This document shows positions 29,695 through 38,956 of a stretch of 64,000 bases of DNA, one piece after another. Below the pieces are notes generated by a model. It was not told the DNA's origin and did not search any database. It saw nothing but the letters and a program-made list of their open reading frames with translations. Source of the stretch: Alitibacter langaaensis DSM 22999 (GTDB lineage Bacteria; Pseudomonadota; Gammaproteobacteria; Enterobacterales; Pasteurellaceae); contig NZ_QENU01000001.1 in NCBI RefSeq assembly GCF_003096995.1, positions 266,776-330,775 on the forward strand, read 5' to 3'. How positions within the stretch are numbered: position 1 is the stretch's first letter; each line of letters starts with the position of its first letter. Position numbers and translations under genes: made by a program.

Positions 29695-30423
29695 ATGAAT
29701 TCAGCGGTCATTTTTGCGGGCGGAACAGGTTCTCGTATGAATTCTAAGATTTTACCAAAACAATTTTTAAAGATTTATGGTAAACCTGTAATTATCCATA
29801 CATTAGAAGTTTTTGAAAATTGTGATGAAATTAATGAAATTATTGTGGTTATTTTAAAGGGATGGGAACAATATCTTCAGAATTTATTAGAACAGTATCG
29901 AATTACTAAAGTCAAAAAAGTAGTTACTGGCGGAAGTACTGGTCAAGAGTCAATTTATAATGGTTTGAAAGAGGTAAATGGTGATATTGTTTTAATCCAT
30001 GACGGTGTTCGTCCATTTATTTCTAGTAAGCTTATTAAAGAAAATATTGATGTGGCAAGAATAAGTAAAATTGCGATTACTTGTGTCAAGGCTAAAGAAA
30101 CTTTGGTCTCTGTAGAAAATAATAAAATTAGTGGAGTGCTTGAGCGTGATATTTCTTATATGGCACGAGCCCCACAAACTTTTGATGTCAAATTATTGAA
30201 GTCAGCACATCGAAAGGCAATTTCTGAGAATAATTTCTCTTTTATTGATTCTTGTGCGATTGTAAAGCATTATTTTCCTGAGTCTACCTTCAATATTGTG
30301 GAATGTGGTTCTGAAAATATTAAGATTACAACTCAAGAAGATTTTTATTTAGCCAAGGCTATGTTCTCTTTAGAAGAAGATGAACAACTTTATGGTTTTA
30401 GGAGAGGGGATGAGAAAGAATAA
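29695..30423 (+). CDS. IspD/TarI-like cytidylyltransferase
   Basis: 242 residues with the nucleotide-binding motif A-G-G-T-G-S-R-M at 8-15, then L-P-K-Q-F, H-D-G-V-R-P-F and R-A-P-Q-T-F. This family makes CDP-methylerythritol (IspD) or CDP-ribitol (TarI, and the capsule enzymes of H. influenzae types a and b). A housekeeping ispD is expected elsewhere, and its place here beside an SDR and a LicD gene points to a CDP-alditol or similar donor for the glycan. Its last base is the first base of the next gene. Confidence 0.85.
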   Translation: MNSAVIFAGGTGSRMNSKILPKQFLKIYGKPVIIHTLEVFENCDEINEIIVVILKGWEQYLQNLLEQYRITKVKKVVTGGSTGQESIYNGLKEVNGDIVLIHDGVRPFISSKLIKENIDVARISKIAITCVKAKETLVSVENNKISGVLERDISYMARAPQTFDVKLLKSAHRKAISENNFSFIDSCAIVKHYFPESTFNIVECGSENIKITTQEDFYLAKAMFSLEEDEQLYGFRRGDEKE

Positions 30424-31472
30424 TGAAAGATTTAATACTAGAGGAAGATTTAACATTTATTTTAAATAAAGTTTTTAAGCAAGGGAAATTTAATCATTCA
30501 ACTATATTAGTAACTGGTGCAACAGGACTTATCGGTTCTTTAGTTGTTAAAAGTATCTTGTATGCAAATCAGATATTAAATAGTCAAATTACGATTTTAG
30601 CAAGTGTTCGTAATTTAGAAAAGGCAAAAGAGATTTTTGCAGATTTCTCAGATAAGAATTTAATGTTTATTACTGATAGTTTGTTATTACCATTATCTAT
30701 TGAGCAATCAGTTGATTTTATTGTGCATACAGCCAGTATAACGGCTTCAAAAGAAATGATCTCTAATCCGACAGCTGTATTATTAACGGCATTTGAAAGT
30801 ACAAAAAATTTATTAAACTATATGAAAGAAAATCCACGTTGTAAAATGGTTTATATTTCTTCAATGGAATATTATGGTCAAGTTACAGCAGAAGATTGTG
30901 TAAATGTTACAGAAGATAAATTAGGTTACATTGATCTTAGTAAACCTAGAAGCTGTTATCCAGAGAGCAAGCGAGTTTGCGAAGCATTATGTAATGCTTA
31001 TGCTACTCAATATAACTTAAATGTATGTAGTGCAAGACTAGCTCAAACATTTGGGGCGGGAGTATCATATTCAGATAATCGTGTATTTGCCCAGTTTGCC
31101 AAAAGTGCACTTAATAACAATGATATTATTTTACATACGACAGGACAATCAGAAGGTAATTATTGTTATACTGCAGATGCTGTATATGGCATTTTCCTCC
31201 TTTTACAAAAAGGTAAAAAAGGACAATGTTATAATGTTTCGCATAGTCATAGTACTATTTTAAACATGGCTAAACTAGTTGCAGAGAAAATAGGAAATAA
31301 TAAAATTAAAGCGGAAGTCTGTATTCCTAAAAATTTAGATAGTTTAGGGTATGCTCCTGATGTCAAATTAAAATTAAATTCAGATAAACTTAAAACTTTA
31401 GGTTGGCAACCAGAAATAGATCTTGAGAATATGTTTAAGCGTATGATTAGAAGTTGGGAATTACAAGGTTAA
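30423..31472 (+). CDS. NAD-dependent epimerase/dehydratase (extended SDR)
   Basis: 349 residues. The Rossmann motif T-G-A-T-G-L-I-G is at 31-38 and the catalytic Y-P-E-S-K near 180. Its stop-start overlap with the cytidylyltransferase gene suggests they act together, perhaps on a nucleotide-linked or phosphorylated polyol or sugar. The substrate is not known. Confidence 0.85.
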   Translation: MKDLILEEDLTFILNKVFKQGKFNHSTILVTGATGLIGSLVVKSILYANQILNSQITILASVRNLEKAKEIFADFSDKNLMFITDSLLLPLSIEQSVDFIVHTASITASKEMISNPTAVLLTAFESTKNLLNYMKENPRCKMVYISSMEYYGQVTAEDCVNVTEDKLGYIDLSKPRSCYPESKRVCEALCNAYATQYNLNVCSARLAQTFGAGVSYSDNRVFAQFAKSALNNNDIILHTTGQSEGNYCYTADAVYGIFLLLQKGKKGQCYNVSHSHSTILNMAKLVAEKIGNNKIKAEVCIPKNLDSLGYAPDVKLKLNSDKLKTLGWQPEIDLENMFKRMIRSWELQG

Positions 31473-31476
31473 TAAT

Positions 31477-32580
31477 ATGAAAAAATATGATTATTTAATT
31501 GTTGGTGCTGGCCTTTTTGGTTCAATATTTGCCCATGAAGCAGCAAAACGTGGTAAAAAATGTTTAGTGATTGAAAAACGTGATCACATTGGTGGTAACT
31601 GCTATACCAAAAATATTGAGGGTATTAATGTACATAAATATGGTGCACATATATTCCATACAAGTAACAAAGTAGTTTGGGATTATATTCAACAATTTGC
31701 TGAATTTAACCGTTTCACTAATTCCCCAGTTGCACGTTATAAAGATGAACTTTATAGTTTACCGTTTAATATGTTGACGTTTAATAAGATGTGGGGAGTG
31801 ATTACACCACAGGAAGCTGAAGCAAAAATTAAAGAGCAAATTGCGCAAGAAAATATTACGGAACCTCAAAATTTAGAAGAACAAGCTATTTCATTGGTAG
31901 GTCGTGATATTTATGAAAAGTTGATTAAAGGTTATACAGAGAAACAATGGGGACGCAAATGTACTGAACTCCCTGCATTTATTATTAAACGTTTACCAGT
32001 TCGTTATACTTATGATAACAACTATTTCTATGATACTTATCAAGGTATTCCTATTGGTGGTTACACAGGCATTTTTGAACGAATGTTAGAAGGTATTGAA
32101 GTAAAACTAGGTGTAGATTTTTTCGCTGAACGTGAAATGTATGAAAGTCTTGCTGAAAAAATTGTTTTCACTGGAATGATTGATGAATATTTTGGCTATC
32201 AATTCGGGAAATTAGAATACCGTAGTTTAAAATTTGAAAATCAATTACTTGAGCAGTCTAATTATCAAGGTAATGCTGTTGTTAATTATACTGACGGAAA
32301 TGTTCCTTTTACACGTATCATTGAACATAAACATTTTGAGTTTGGAACACAGGAAAAAACTTACATCACTCGTGAATACTCAAAAGAATATGCAGAAGGG
32401 GATGAACCTTATTATCCAATTAATGATGAGCGTAATAATGAACTCTATGCTAAATATAAAGTATTAGCAGATGCTAAGTCAAATGTGATCTTTGGTGGCC
32501 GTTTGGCACAATATAAATATTTTGATATGCATAACATTATTGCAGAAGTATTATTCTGCGTAGAAAAAGAGTTAAATTAA
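31477..32580 (+). CDS. glf: UDP-galactopyranose mutase
   Basis: Flavoenzyme that converts UDP-galactopyranose to UDP-galactofuranose. 367 residues. The FAD motif V-G-A-G-L-F-G-S starts at residue 9 and is followed by E-K-R-D-H-I-G-G-N. The family's Y-G-A-H-I-F-H-T and late G-R-L-A-Q-Y-K-Y-F-D-M are present. It implies galactofuranose in the polysaccharide, yet no galactofuranosyltransferase is recognisable in the locus. Confidence 0.96.
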   Translation: MKKYDYLIVGAGLFGSIFAHEAAKRGKKCLVIEKRDHIGGNCYTKNIEGINVHKYGAHIFHTSNKVVWDYIQQFAEFNRFTNSPVARYKDELYSLPFNMLTFNKMWGVITPQEAEAKIKEQIAQENITEPQNLEEQAISLVGRDIYEKLIKGYTEKQWGRKCTELPAFIIKRLPVRYTYDNNYFYDTYQGIPIGGYTGIFERMLEGIEVKLGVDFFAEREMYESLAEKIVFTGMIDEYFGYQFGKLEYRSLKFENQLLEQSNYQGNAVVNYTDGNVPFTRIIEHKHFEFGTQEKTYITREYSKEYAEGDEPYYPINDERNNELYAKYKVLADAKSNVIFGGRLAQYKYFDMHNIIAEVLFCVEKELN

Positions 32581-32603
32581 GCTAGCTCCAAAGGGAAATT
32601 TAT

Positions 32604-34022
32604 ATGAATAAAATAACCTTAAGTAAGATCTTTCTTATATGTAGTGACTTTATTACCTTTTTCTGTTCGTTATTTATTTCACTATTTCTATTGTCTTATT
32701 TTGATGATGGGCATAATTACTTTCCTGAAAGCCAAATTGATAATTACGTTATAGTTCATTTATTCACAGCATTAGTTTGTGTTATTTGGTTTTGGGTGAG
32801 ATTAAGGCATTATACTTATAGAAAACCATTTTGGTTTGAGTTGAAAGAAATTTTTCGAACTCTACTAATCTTTTTTGTTATTGAACTTTCAGTTATTGCA
32901 TTATCAAAACTCTATACCTCTAGAACGTTATGGATACTGACATGGTCGATTTTATTTATTAGTGTTCCTTTCATTCGTATTTGTTTAAAGAAACTTCTGA
33001 TTTCTGTTGGTTGGTATAAAAAAAATACAGTAATTATTGGTACAGGAAAAAATGCTAAAGAAGTATATAAAGCATTGAATGATGAGTCTTATCTTGGTTT
33101 TGCTATTCACTATTTTATTGTATCTGACATGATTGCAGGCGAAGAAAAAATAGATGATGTTACTGTTATTGATCCACAGGGCGAGGATTTATTTTCAATA
33201 TTAAATATAGATAAATCAAGTACACAATTCATTTTAGCATTAGATGATGAGACATCTTTAGATTATTGGTTACGTTATTTAACCACATATCAGTGCCGTT
33301 CAGTTTCTATTATCCCTAATGTACGAGGAATTCCGTTGTATGGTACAGATATGTCATTTCTATTTAGCCATGAAATGTTATTATTGCGTGTAAATAATAA
33401 TTTGGCAAAACGTTCATCTCGTATTTTAAAACGTACAATGGATATTATTGGTTCCCTTGGGATTATTATTGCGTTATCGCCAGTATTATTGATGCTTTAT
33501 TTTATAATAAAAAAAGATGGTGGTCCCGCAATTTATGGACATCCTCGCATTGGACGAAATGGTAAAATTTTTAAGTGTTTAAAATTTCGCTCAATGGTTG
33601 TTAATTCTAAAGAAGTGTTAGAAGAATTGCTTGCTAGAGATCCTGAAGCAAAAGCTGAATGGGAAAAAGATTTCAAACTCAAAAATGATCCTCGTATTAC
33701 GAAAATTGGTGCTTTTATTCGTAAAACAAGTTTAGACGAATTACCACAATTATTTAATGTATTAAAAGGTGAAATGTCACTTGTAGGGCCTCGTCCAATT
33801 GTAAAAGAGGAACTTGAACGCTATCAAAGTGATGTAGATTACTACCTTATGGCCAAACCAGGTATGACAGGCTTGTGGCAAGTCAGTGGGCGTAATGATG
33901 TAGATTATGATACTAGAGTCTATTTTGATGCATGGTATGTAAAGAACTGGTCACTTTGGAATGATGTCGCTATTTTATTTAAGACTGTGAATGTAGTTTT
34001 GAATCGAAATGGTGCATATTAA
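32604..34022 (+). CDS. Undecaprenyl-phosphate sugar phosphotransferase, WbaP-like
   Basis: 472 residues. The N-terminal ~130 residues have four transmembrane helices, the middle is a nucleotide-fold domain, and one helix near 285 precedes the bacterial sugar transferase domain (K-F-R-S-M, D-E-L-P-Q-L, V-G-P-R-P, K-P-G-M-T-G-L-W-Q). It starts repeat-unit assembly by linking a sugar phosphate to the lipid carrier, most likely galactose-1-phosphate, as in WbaP. The sugar is inferred from overall similarity and the glf neighbour. Confidence 0.9.
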   Translation: MNKITLSKIFLICSDFITFFCSLFISLFLLSYFDDGHNYFPESQIDNYVIVHLFTALVCVIWFWVRLRHYTYRKPFWFELKEIFRTLLIFFVIELSVIALSKLYTSRTLWILTWSILFISVPFIRICLKKLLISVGWYKKNTVIIGTGKNAKEVYKALNDESYLGFAIHYFIVSDMIAGEEKIDDVTVIDPQGEDLFSILNIDKSSTQFILALDDETSLDYWLRYLTTYQCRSVSIIPNVRGIPLYGTDMSFLFSHEMLLLRVNNNLAKRSSRILKRTMDIIGSLGIIIALSPVLLMLYFIIKKDGGPAIYGHPRIGRNGKIFKCLKFRSMVVNSKEVLEELLARDPEAKAEWEKDFKLKNDPRITKIGAFIRKTSLDELPQLFNVLKGEMSLVGPRPIVKEELERYQSDVDYYLMAKPGMTGLWQVSGRNDVDYDTRVYFDAWYVKNWSLWNDVAILFKTVNVVLNRNGAY

Positions 34023-34121
34023 AACGCAAAAGTAGTTATTCATTATATAGATTTTAAACTGCAAACTTGAGAAATTAAGATACTTTTAAATATTAGAAAT
34101 CTAAAGGAATTAAGTGGATTT

Positions 34122-35221
34122 ATGAAATCATTAAATACAGCCTATCTGTCTAGAATTGATCATTTACGATTTTTTGCTGCATTACTGGTTATCGCAGTCC
34201 ATATAAAAGGAAAGTTATCTCCGGCTACTGAAGGGCTTGGCTTATCTTCGGCCTTTTTATCTATAGAAAATTTTGCTAAAAATTGGATTTTTAGTGGTTC
34301 TATAGGCGTTAGCTTATTTCTGGTGTTAACAGGTTTTTTATTTTGTTTGATTAGCGATCTTGGAGAAAAAAAGATTAAGTATTCAGGATTTATATATAAT
34401 CGCATACTAAGAATATTTCCTATGATGGTATTGCTTGTTTTTGTGGTAATAACAGCAAGCCGGCAAACTTCTACACCGATGGATATATTTAGAATATTAA
34501 CGTTACAGCTTAATACTGGGCATAGCTATACAGGATGGGGGCATGAAGTTTACCCTAGTGGCCCTATTTGGACTATTAGTGTTGAATTCCAGTTTTATCT
34601 CTTATTTCCTTTTCTGGCTCTATTCTTAGCTAGATATGGTGCAAAGTATTTACTTGGGCTCGTTTTCCTGATGATCCTAATAAAATGAAATTTATTTGTT
34701 ATTAAGGGATCAGGTATTTATAACAATTTATATCATTCTATTATCGGTAGATTAGATCAATTCGTTATTGGTATGCTATGCGCAATTCTGTATAAAAAAT
34801 ATTTACTTGATAGACTCAAAGGAAAAAATATTCTGGCATTACTTTTACTAGCCATTTCTTTATTGTTTTTAATGAACAATTTTGGTAAAAAACTCCTCTG
34901 GTTTTTACTGCAGATGCTATTGGTTGGGGGGGCGTGATTATAGCTTACTTATCAATCAACATTTTTAATTTTGAATGGCTAGATAAACTACTAGCTTATT
35001 TAGGGTCGTTGAGCTTTTCTATATATTTATTACATTTGCCAATCAATAGCATGTTAGATGGAATGTTTGGTATAAGCCAGATTAATACTGTAACAGATTT
35101 TATTCTAGTGTTTTGGGGTAAGACTGTGGTTTTTATAGCTGTTGCTTTATTAACTTTTAATTTGATTGAAAAGCCATTTATGTCACTTCGAGTAAAATAT
35201 ACATCTCAGTCTAAATCGTAA
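34122..35221 (+). pseudogene. OafA-like O-acyltransferase (acyltransferase 3 family), doubly disrupted
   Basis: The frame from ATG 34122 encodes 188 residues of an acyltransferase 3 membrane protein (H-L-R-F-F-A-A-L, S-L-F-L-V-L-T-G-F-L-F, G-P-I-W-T-I-S-V-E-F-Q-F). It then meets TGA at 34686-34688. The same frame continues with family sequence (S-I-I-G-R-L-D-Q-F-V-I-G-M) to about 34900. From there the family sequence (D-A-I-G-W-G-G, then S-I-Y-L-L-H-L-P) continues in another frame to 35221. One missing T in the T5 run at 34902-34906 explains the shift. When intact, this would be an integral membrane enzyme that acetylates the O-antigen. Confidence 0.88.
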
Positions 35222-35300
35222 AATACATAAATTAAAATGTCAGATTTGCTATTATTTTCTAAAATATCATTTTTAATTTTGTAGTTAAAAGAGTTTCTCA

Positions 35301-36362
35301 ATGAAAATCTTAATCACAGGCGGTGCCGGATTTATCGGTTCAGCAGTCGTTCGCCATATCATTAACGACACAAAAGATAGCGTAGTTAATGTTGATAAAC
35401 TAACGTACGCAGGGAATTTAGAATCGCTAGAAAGTATCGCTGATGATGCACGCTATACTTTTGAGCAAGTGGATATTTGTGATCGTGCAGAGCTTGATCG
35501 TGCGTTTTCACAACATCAACCAGATGCAGTGATGCATTTGGCGGCTGAAAGTCATGTGGATCGTTCTATTGATGGTCCTGCTACGTTCATTGAAACCAAT
35601 ATTGTGGGCACTTGCACCTTATTAGAGGCAGCTCGAGCTTATTGGAATGGACTAAGTGCGGACAGAAAATCAGCATTCCGTTTTCATCATATTTCAACAG
35701 ATGAAGTGTATGGAGATTTGGAAGGAACAGATGATTTATTCACAGAAACTACGCCTTATTCACCTTCTAGCCCCTATTCCGCGTCTAAAGCTTCAAGTGA
35801 CCATTTAGTGCGAGCATGGTTGCGCACTTATGGCTTGCCAACTATTGTCACTAACTGTTCAAATAGCTATGGGCCTTTTCATTTCCCTGAAAAGTTGATT
35901 CCCTTGATGATCTTAAATGCGCTTGATGGCAAGAAATTACCTGTTTATGGCAATGGCATGCAAATTCGTGACTGGTTATTTGTGGAAGACCATGCTCGGG
36001 CGTTATACAAAGTCGTCACTGAAGGCAAAATCGGTGAAACCTACAATATTGGCGGCCACAATGAAAAAGCAAATATTGATGTCGTGAAAACGATTTGTGC
36101 ATTGTTAGAAGAATTCGTACCAAATAAACCAGCTGGCGTGGAAAAATACGAAGATTTAATCACTTATGTTACCGACCGCCCTGGGCATGATGTGCGTTAT
36201 GCTATTGATGCGACAAAAATTGGTAGAGAGCTTGGCTGGAAACCGCAAGAAACCTTTGAGAGTGGCATCCGCAAAACCGTTGAGTGGTATCTTAATAATA
36301 AAAAATGGTGGAGTCGTGTGTTAGATGGTTCTTATAATCGTGAGCGTTTGGGAACAAAATAA
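35301..36362 (+). CDS. rfbB: dTDP-glucose 4,6-dehydratase
   Basis: Second step of dTDP-L-rhamnose synthesis. 353 residues. The NAD motif G-G-A-G-F-I-G-S is at 7-14, the T-D-E-V-Y-G motif is in mid-protein, and the catalytic Y-S-A-S-K follows. It looks intact. Base composition returns toward that of housekeeping genes, unlike the AT-rich genes upstream, so rmlBADC may have a different origin from the centre of the locus. Confidence 0.96.
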   Translation: MKILITGGAGFIGSAVVRHIINDTKDSVVNVDKLTYAGNLESLESIADDARYTFEQVDICDRAELDRAFSQHQPDAVMHLAAESHVDRSIDGPATFIETNIVGTCTLLEAARAYWNGLSADRKSAFRFHHISTDEVYGDLEGTDDLFTETTPYSPSSPYSASKASSDHLVRAWLRTYGLPTIVTNCSNSYGPFHFPEKLIPLMILNALDGKKLPVYGNGMQIRDWLFVEDHARALYKVVTEGKIGETYNIGGHNEKANIDVVKTICALLEEFVPNKPAGVEKYEDLITYVTDRPGHDVRYAIDATKIGRELGWKPQETFESGIRKTVEWYLNNKKWWSRVLDGSYNRERLGTK

Positions 36363-36416
36363 TTTCGGCATTAATAATCTTTATGAAATTTAACCGCACT
36401 TAAAAGGTTCTAAAAT

Positions 36417-37295
36417 ATGAAAGGCATTATTCTCGCAGACGGTTCTGGCACGCGTCTTTATCCTATCACTCGTGGCACATCAAAACAGCTTTTGCCTGTT
36501 TACGATAAGCCCATGATTTATTATCCACTTTCAGTGTTAATGCTTGCGGGTATTCGTGAGATATTAATTATTACAACGCCGGATGATAACGCCAGTTTTA
36601 AACGCTTGTTAGGCGATGGATCAGATTTCGGTATCAATTTAAACTATGCCATTCAGCCCAGCCCAGATGGCTTAGCGCAAGCTTTTTTAATTGGCGAAAA
36701 GTTTATTGGCGATGATGCGGTGTGTTTGGTACTTGGTGATAATATTTTCTATGGGCAGGGTTTTACCCAAACATTAAAAAATGCGGCGCAGCAAGTACAG
36801 AAACAGGGCGCAACGATTTTTGGTTATCAAGTTAAAGATCCAGAACGCTTTGGTGTTGTGGAATTTGATAAAGATTTTCGTGCCTTATCCATTGAAGAAA
36901 AACCAGTTCAACCAAAATCAAATTGGGCGGTAACTGGGCTTTATTTTTATGATAATCGAGTCGTCGATTTCGCGAAACAAGTGAACCCATCTGCCCGTGG
37001 CGAACTAGAAATTACAGATCTCAATGATCTTTATCTGAAAGATGGCTCATTAACCGTTCAGCTTTTAGGGCGAGGTTTTGCTTGGTTAGATACAGGTACC
37101 CATGATAGTTTGCACGATGCAGCCAGTTTTGTGAAAACAGTACAAAGTTTGCAAAATTTGCAAGTCGCTTGTTTAGAAGAAATTGCATGGCGCAATGGTT
37201 GGCTTTCTACGGAGCAGTTGAGAAAATTAGCACAACCGATGGCAAAAAATGAATACGGACAATATTTATTACGCCTTATTGACGGAGCAAAATAA
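36417..37295 (+). CDS. rfbA: Glucose-1-phosphate thymidylyltransferase, with altered signature residue
   Basis: Makes dTDP-glucose, the first step to dTDP-rhamnose. 292 residues, otherwise typical ([27 protein letters not shown]). The nucleotide-binding signature, normally L-A-G-G-S-G-T-R-L, here reads L-A-D-G-S-G-T-R-L: Gly8 is Asp, a single GGC-to-GAC change. This loop holds the nucleotide phosphates, so activity is probably reduced or lost. The stop overlaps the rmlD start. Confidence 0.93.
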   Translation: MKGIILADGSGTRLYPITRGTSKQLLPVYDKPMIYYPLSVLMLAGIREILIITTPDDNASFKRLLGDGSDFGINLNYAIQPSPDGLAQAFLIGEKFIGDDAVCLVLGDNIFYGQGFTQTLKNAAQQVQKQGATIFGYQVKDPERFGVVEFDKDFRALSIEEKPVQPKSNWAVTGLYFYDNRVVDFAKQVNPSARGELEITDLNDLYLKDGSLTVQLLGRGFAWLDTGTHDSLHDAASFVKTVQSLQNLQVACLEEIAWRNGWLSTEQLRKLAQPMAKNEYGQYLLRLIDGAK

Positions 37296-38171
37296 TGGCG
37301 CGTTTTTTAATTACAGGAGCCAAAGGACAAGTTGGCTCCTGTTTAGTCCCACAATTACAGGGAAAAGCCGAAGTTTTAGCACTAGCTCGTGATGAATTAG
37401 ATATTACCAATCAAAGTGCGGTCAAAAATGCAATAATTTCTTTTCACCCTGATATTATTATCAATGCAGCAGCTTATACAGCAGTGGACCGTGCAGAAAC
37501 GGACATTAAGCTTGCAGAGGCAATCAATATAAGTGGTGCGCAATTTTTAGCTGGAGCAGCCAATGAAATTGATGCCGCTATTTTACATATTTCTACTGAC
37601 TATGTTTTTGACGGCACAGATACCCATCCATATAAAGAGGATGAACAAACTCGTCCGCAAAGTGTGTATTGACGTACTAAATTAGCAGGAGAAATAGCTG
37701 TTCAGCACGCTAATCCAAAGCATATTATTTTACGAACTGCTTGGGTATTTGGTGAATATGGTAATAATTTTGTAAAAACGATGCTACGGTTAGGGAAAGA
37801 GCGTGAAGTGCTAGGTGTGGTTGGCGATCAACTTGGCGGGCCAACATATGCTGGCGATATTGCTTGTGCCTTAATTCAGATTGCGAATCAAATTATTGCT
37901 GGCAGAGAGAATGTTTTTGGCGTCTATCATTTCAGCGGTCAGCCTTATGTAAGTTGGTATGAGTTTGCGGAACATATTTTTACTGAAGCGCTTGCCCAAA
38001 AACTATTAGAAAAACGACCGCACTTGAATTGCATTACGACTAGCGATTATCCTACACCAGCAAAACGTCCAGCTAATTCATGTTTGAATTTAGACAAAAT
38101 CAAGAATGTTTTTTGGAATTGCACCAAGCGATTGGCAAAAAGCTTTGAAAAATCTCAAGGCATATCGCTAA
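37295..38171 (+). pseudogene. rfbD: dTDP-4-dehydrorhamnose reductase, disrupted
   Basis: Would make dTDP-L-rhamnose. It starts normally (I-T-G-A-K-G-Q-V-G-S; S-T-D-Y-V-F-D-G) for 125 codons. Codon 126 is TGA (37670-37672) and sits inside the catalytic motif: the sequence reads Y-stop-R-T-K where Y-G-R-T-K is expected (GGA to TGA). The same frame then continues with normal RmlD sequence (L-R-T-A-W-V-F-G-E-Y-G-N-N-F). Near the end an extra T in the T6 run at 38109-38114 shifts the frame; without it the protein would end normally at 38169-38171. Two uptake signals lie inside it (37414 and 38017). Confidence 0.92.
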
Positions 38172-38341
38172 ATGTTAGAATGTGTTTTGTGCAACGTTGA
38201 ACAATGAATTTATCGATTTTATTTGGTTTTTCGATATTTCTTTAGCAAGAAAATGGTCCAACTAAACTGAAAAACTATGCTTTCAACGATCGCTTTAGCG
38301 CATATTTGAACATAAACGTAATTCGGTAAACAAAAAGTAAT

Positions 38342-38884
38342 ATGAAAATTATTGATACAAAAATCCCTGAAGTAAAATTATTAGTGCCTACGGTATTCGG
38401 CGATGAACGCGGTTTCTTCATGGAAACATTTCGTGACGAATGGTTTAAGCAGCATGTTGCTGATCGTACTTTTGTGCAAGAAAATCATTCAAAATCTGTT
38501 AAAGGGGTATTACGAGGTTTACACTATCAAACTGAAAATACCCAAGGTAAATTAGTTCGTGTGGTTCAAGGTGCGGTGTTTGATGTGGCGGTGGATTTAC
38601 GCCAAAGTTCACCGACATTTGGGCAGTGGGTAGGGGAAGTACTTTCTGCGGAAAACAAATGCCAACTGTGGGTGCCCGAAGGCTTTGCTCATGGGTTTTA
38701 TGTATTAACTGATACTGCAGAATTTACTTATAAATGCACAGATTATTATAACCCCAAAGCCGAACATTCATTATTATGGAATGACCCTAACGTGGGGATT
38801 GATTGGAATTTATCGGGAGCACCAAATTTATCTGCGAAAGATCTTGCGGGTAAATTGCTCAAAGACGCGGTTTTATTTGATTAA
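38342..38884 (+). CDS. rfbC: dTDP-4-dehydrorhamnose 3,5-epimerase
   Basis: Third step of dTDP-L-rhamnose synthesis. 180-residue cupin, apparently intact. The motifs G-V-L-R-G-L-H-Y-Q (catalytic His), V-D-L-R-x-S-S-P-T-F-G and P-x-G-F-A-H-G-F are present. Separated from the broken rmlD by 170 bp with no gene. It is followed by a strong terminator that ends the locus. Confidence 0.96.
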   Translation: MKIIDTKIPEVKLLVPTVFGDERGFFMETFRDEWFKQHVADRTFVQENHSKSVKGVLRGLHYQTENTQGKLVRVVQGAVFDVAVDLRQSSPTFGQWVGEVLSAENKCQLWVPEGFAHGFYVLTDTAEFTYKCTDYYNPKAEHSLLWNDPNVGIDWNLSGAPNLSAKDLAGKLLKDAVLFD

Positions 38885-38901
38885 TCAAGTACAACTAAAA
38901 T

Positions 38902-38938
38902 AAAAACTGATATAGTATCGACTACTATATCAGTTTTT
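38902..38938 (+). terminator. Strong terminator at the end of the polysaccharide locus
   Basis: Perfect stem ACTGATATAGTA / TACTATATCAGT with a TCGAC loop, flanked by five A residues and five T residues. It could act in both directions. Confidence 0.92.
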
Positions 38939-38956
38939 ATTTTATAAGGATTTTAT

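Noticed and set aside
29695..30423. Housekeeping ispD of the MEP pathway
   Set aside because: The setting (polysaccharide locus, overlap with an SDR gene, LicD nearby) favours a glycan-specific TarI-like role. I cannot exclude IspD without the rest of the genome.
34122..34688. Short complete acyltransferase of 188 residues
   Set aside because: Family sequence continues in the same frame after the stop, so this is a truncated pseudogene and not a small protein.
37781..38200. Independent gene starting at an internal ATG
   Set aside because: It is the second half of rmlD in the same frame after a nonsense codon.
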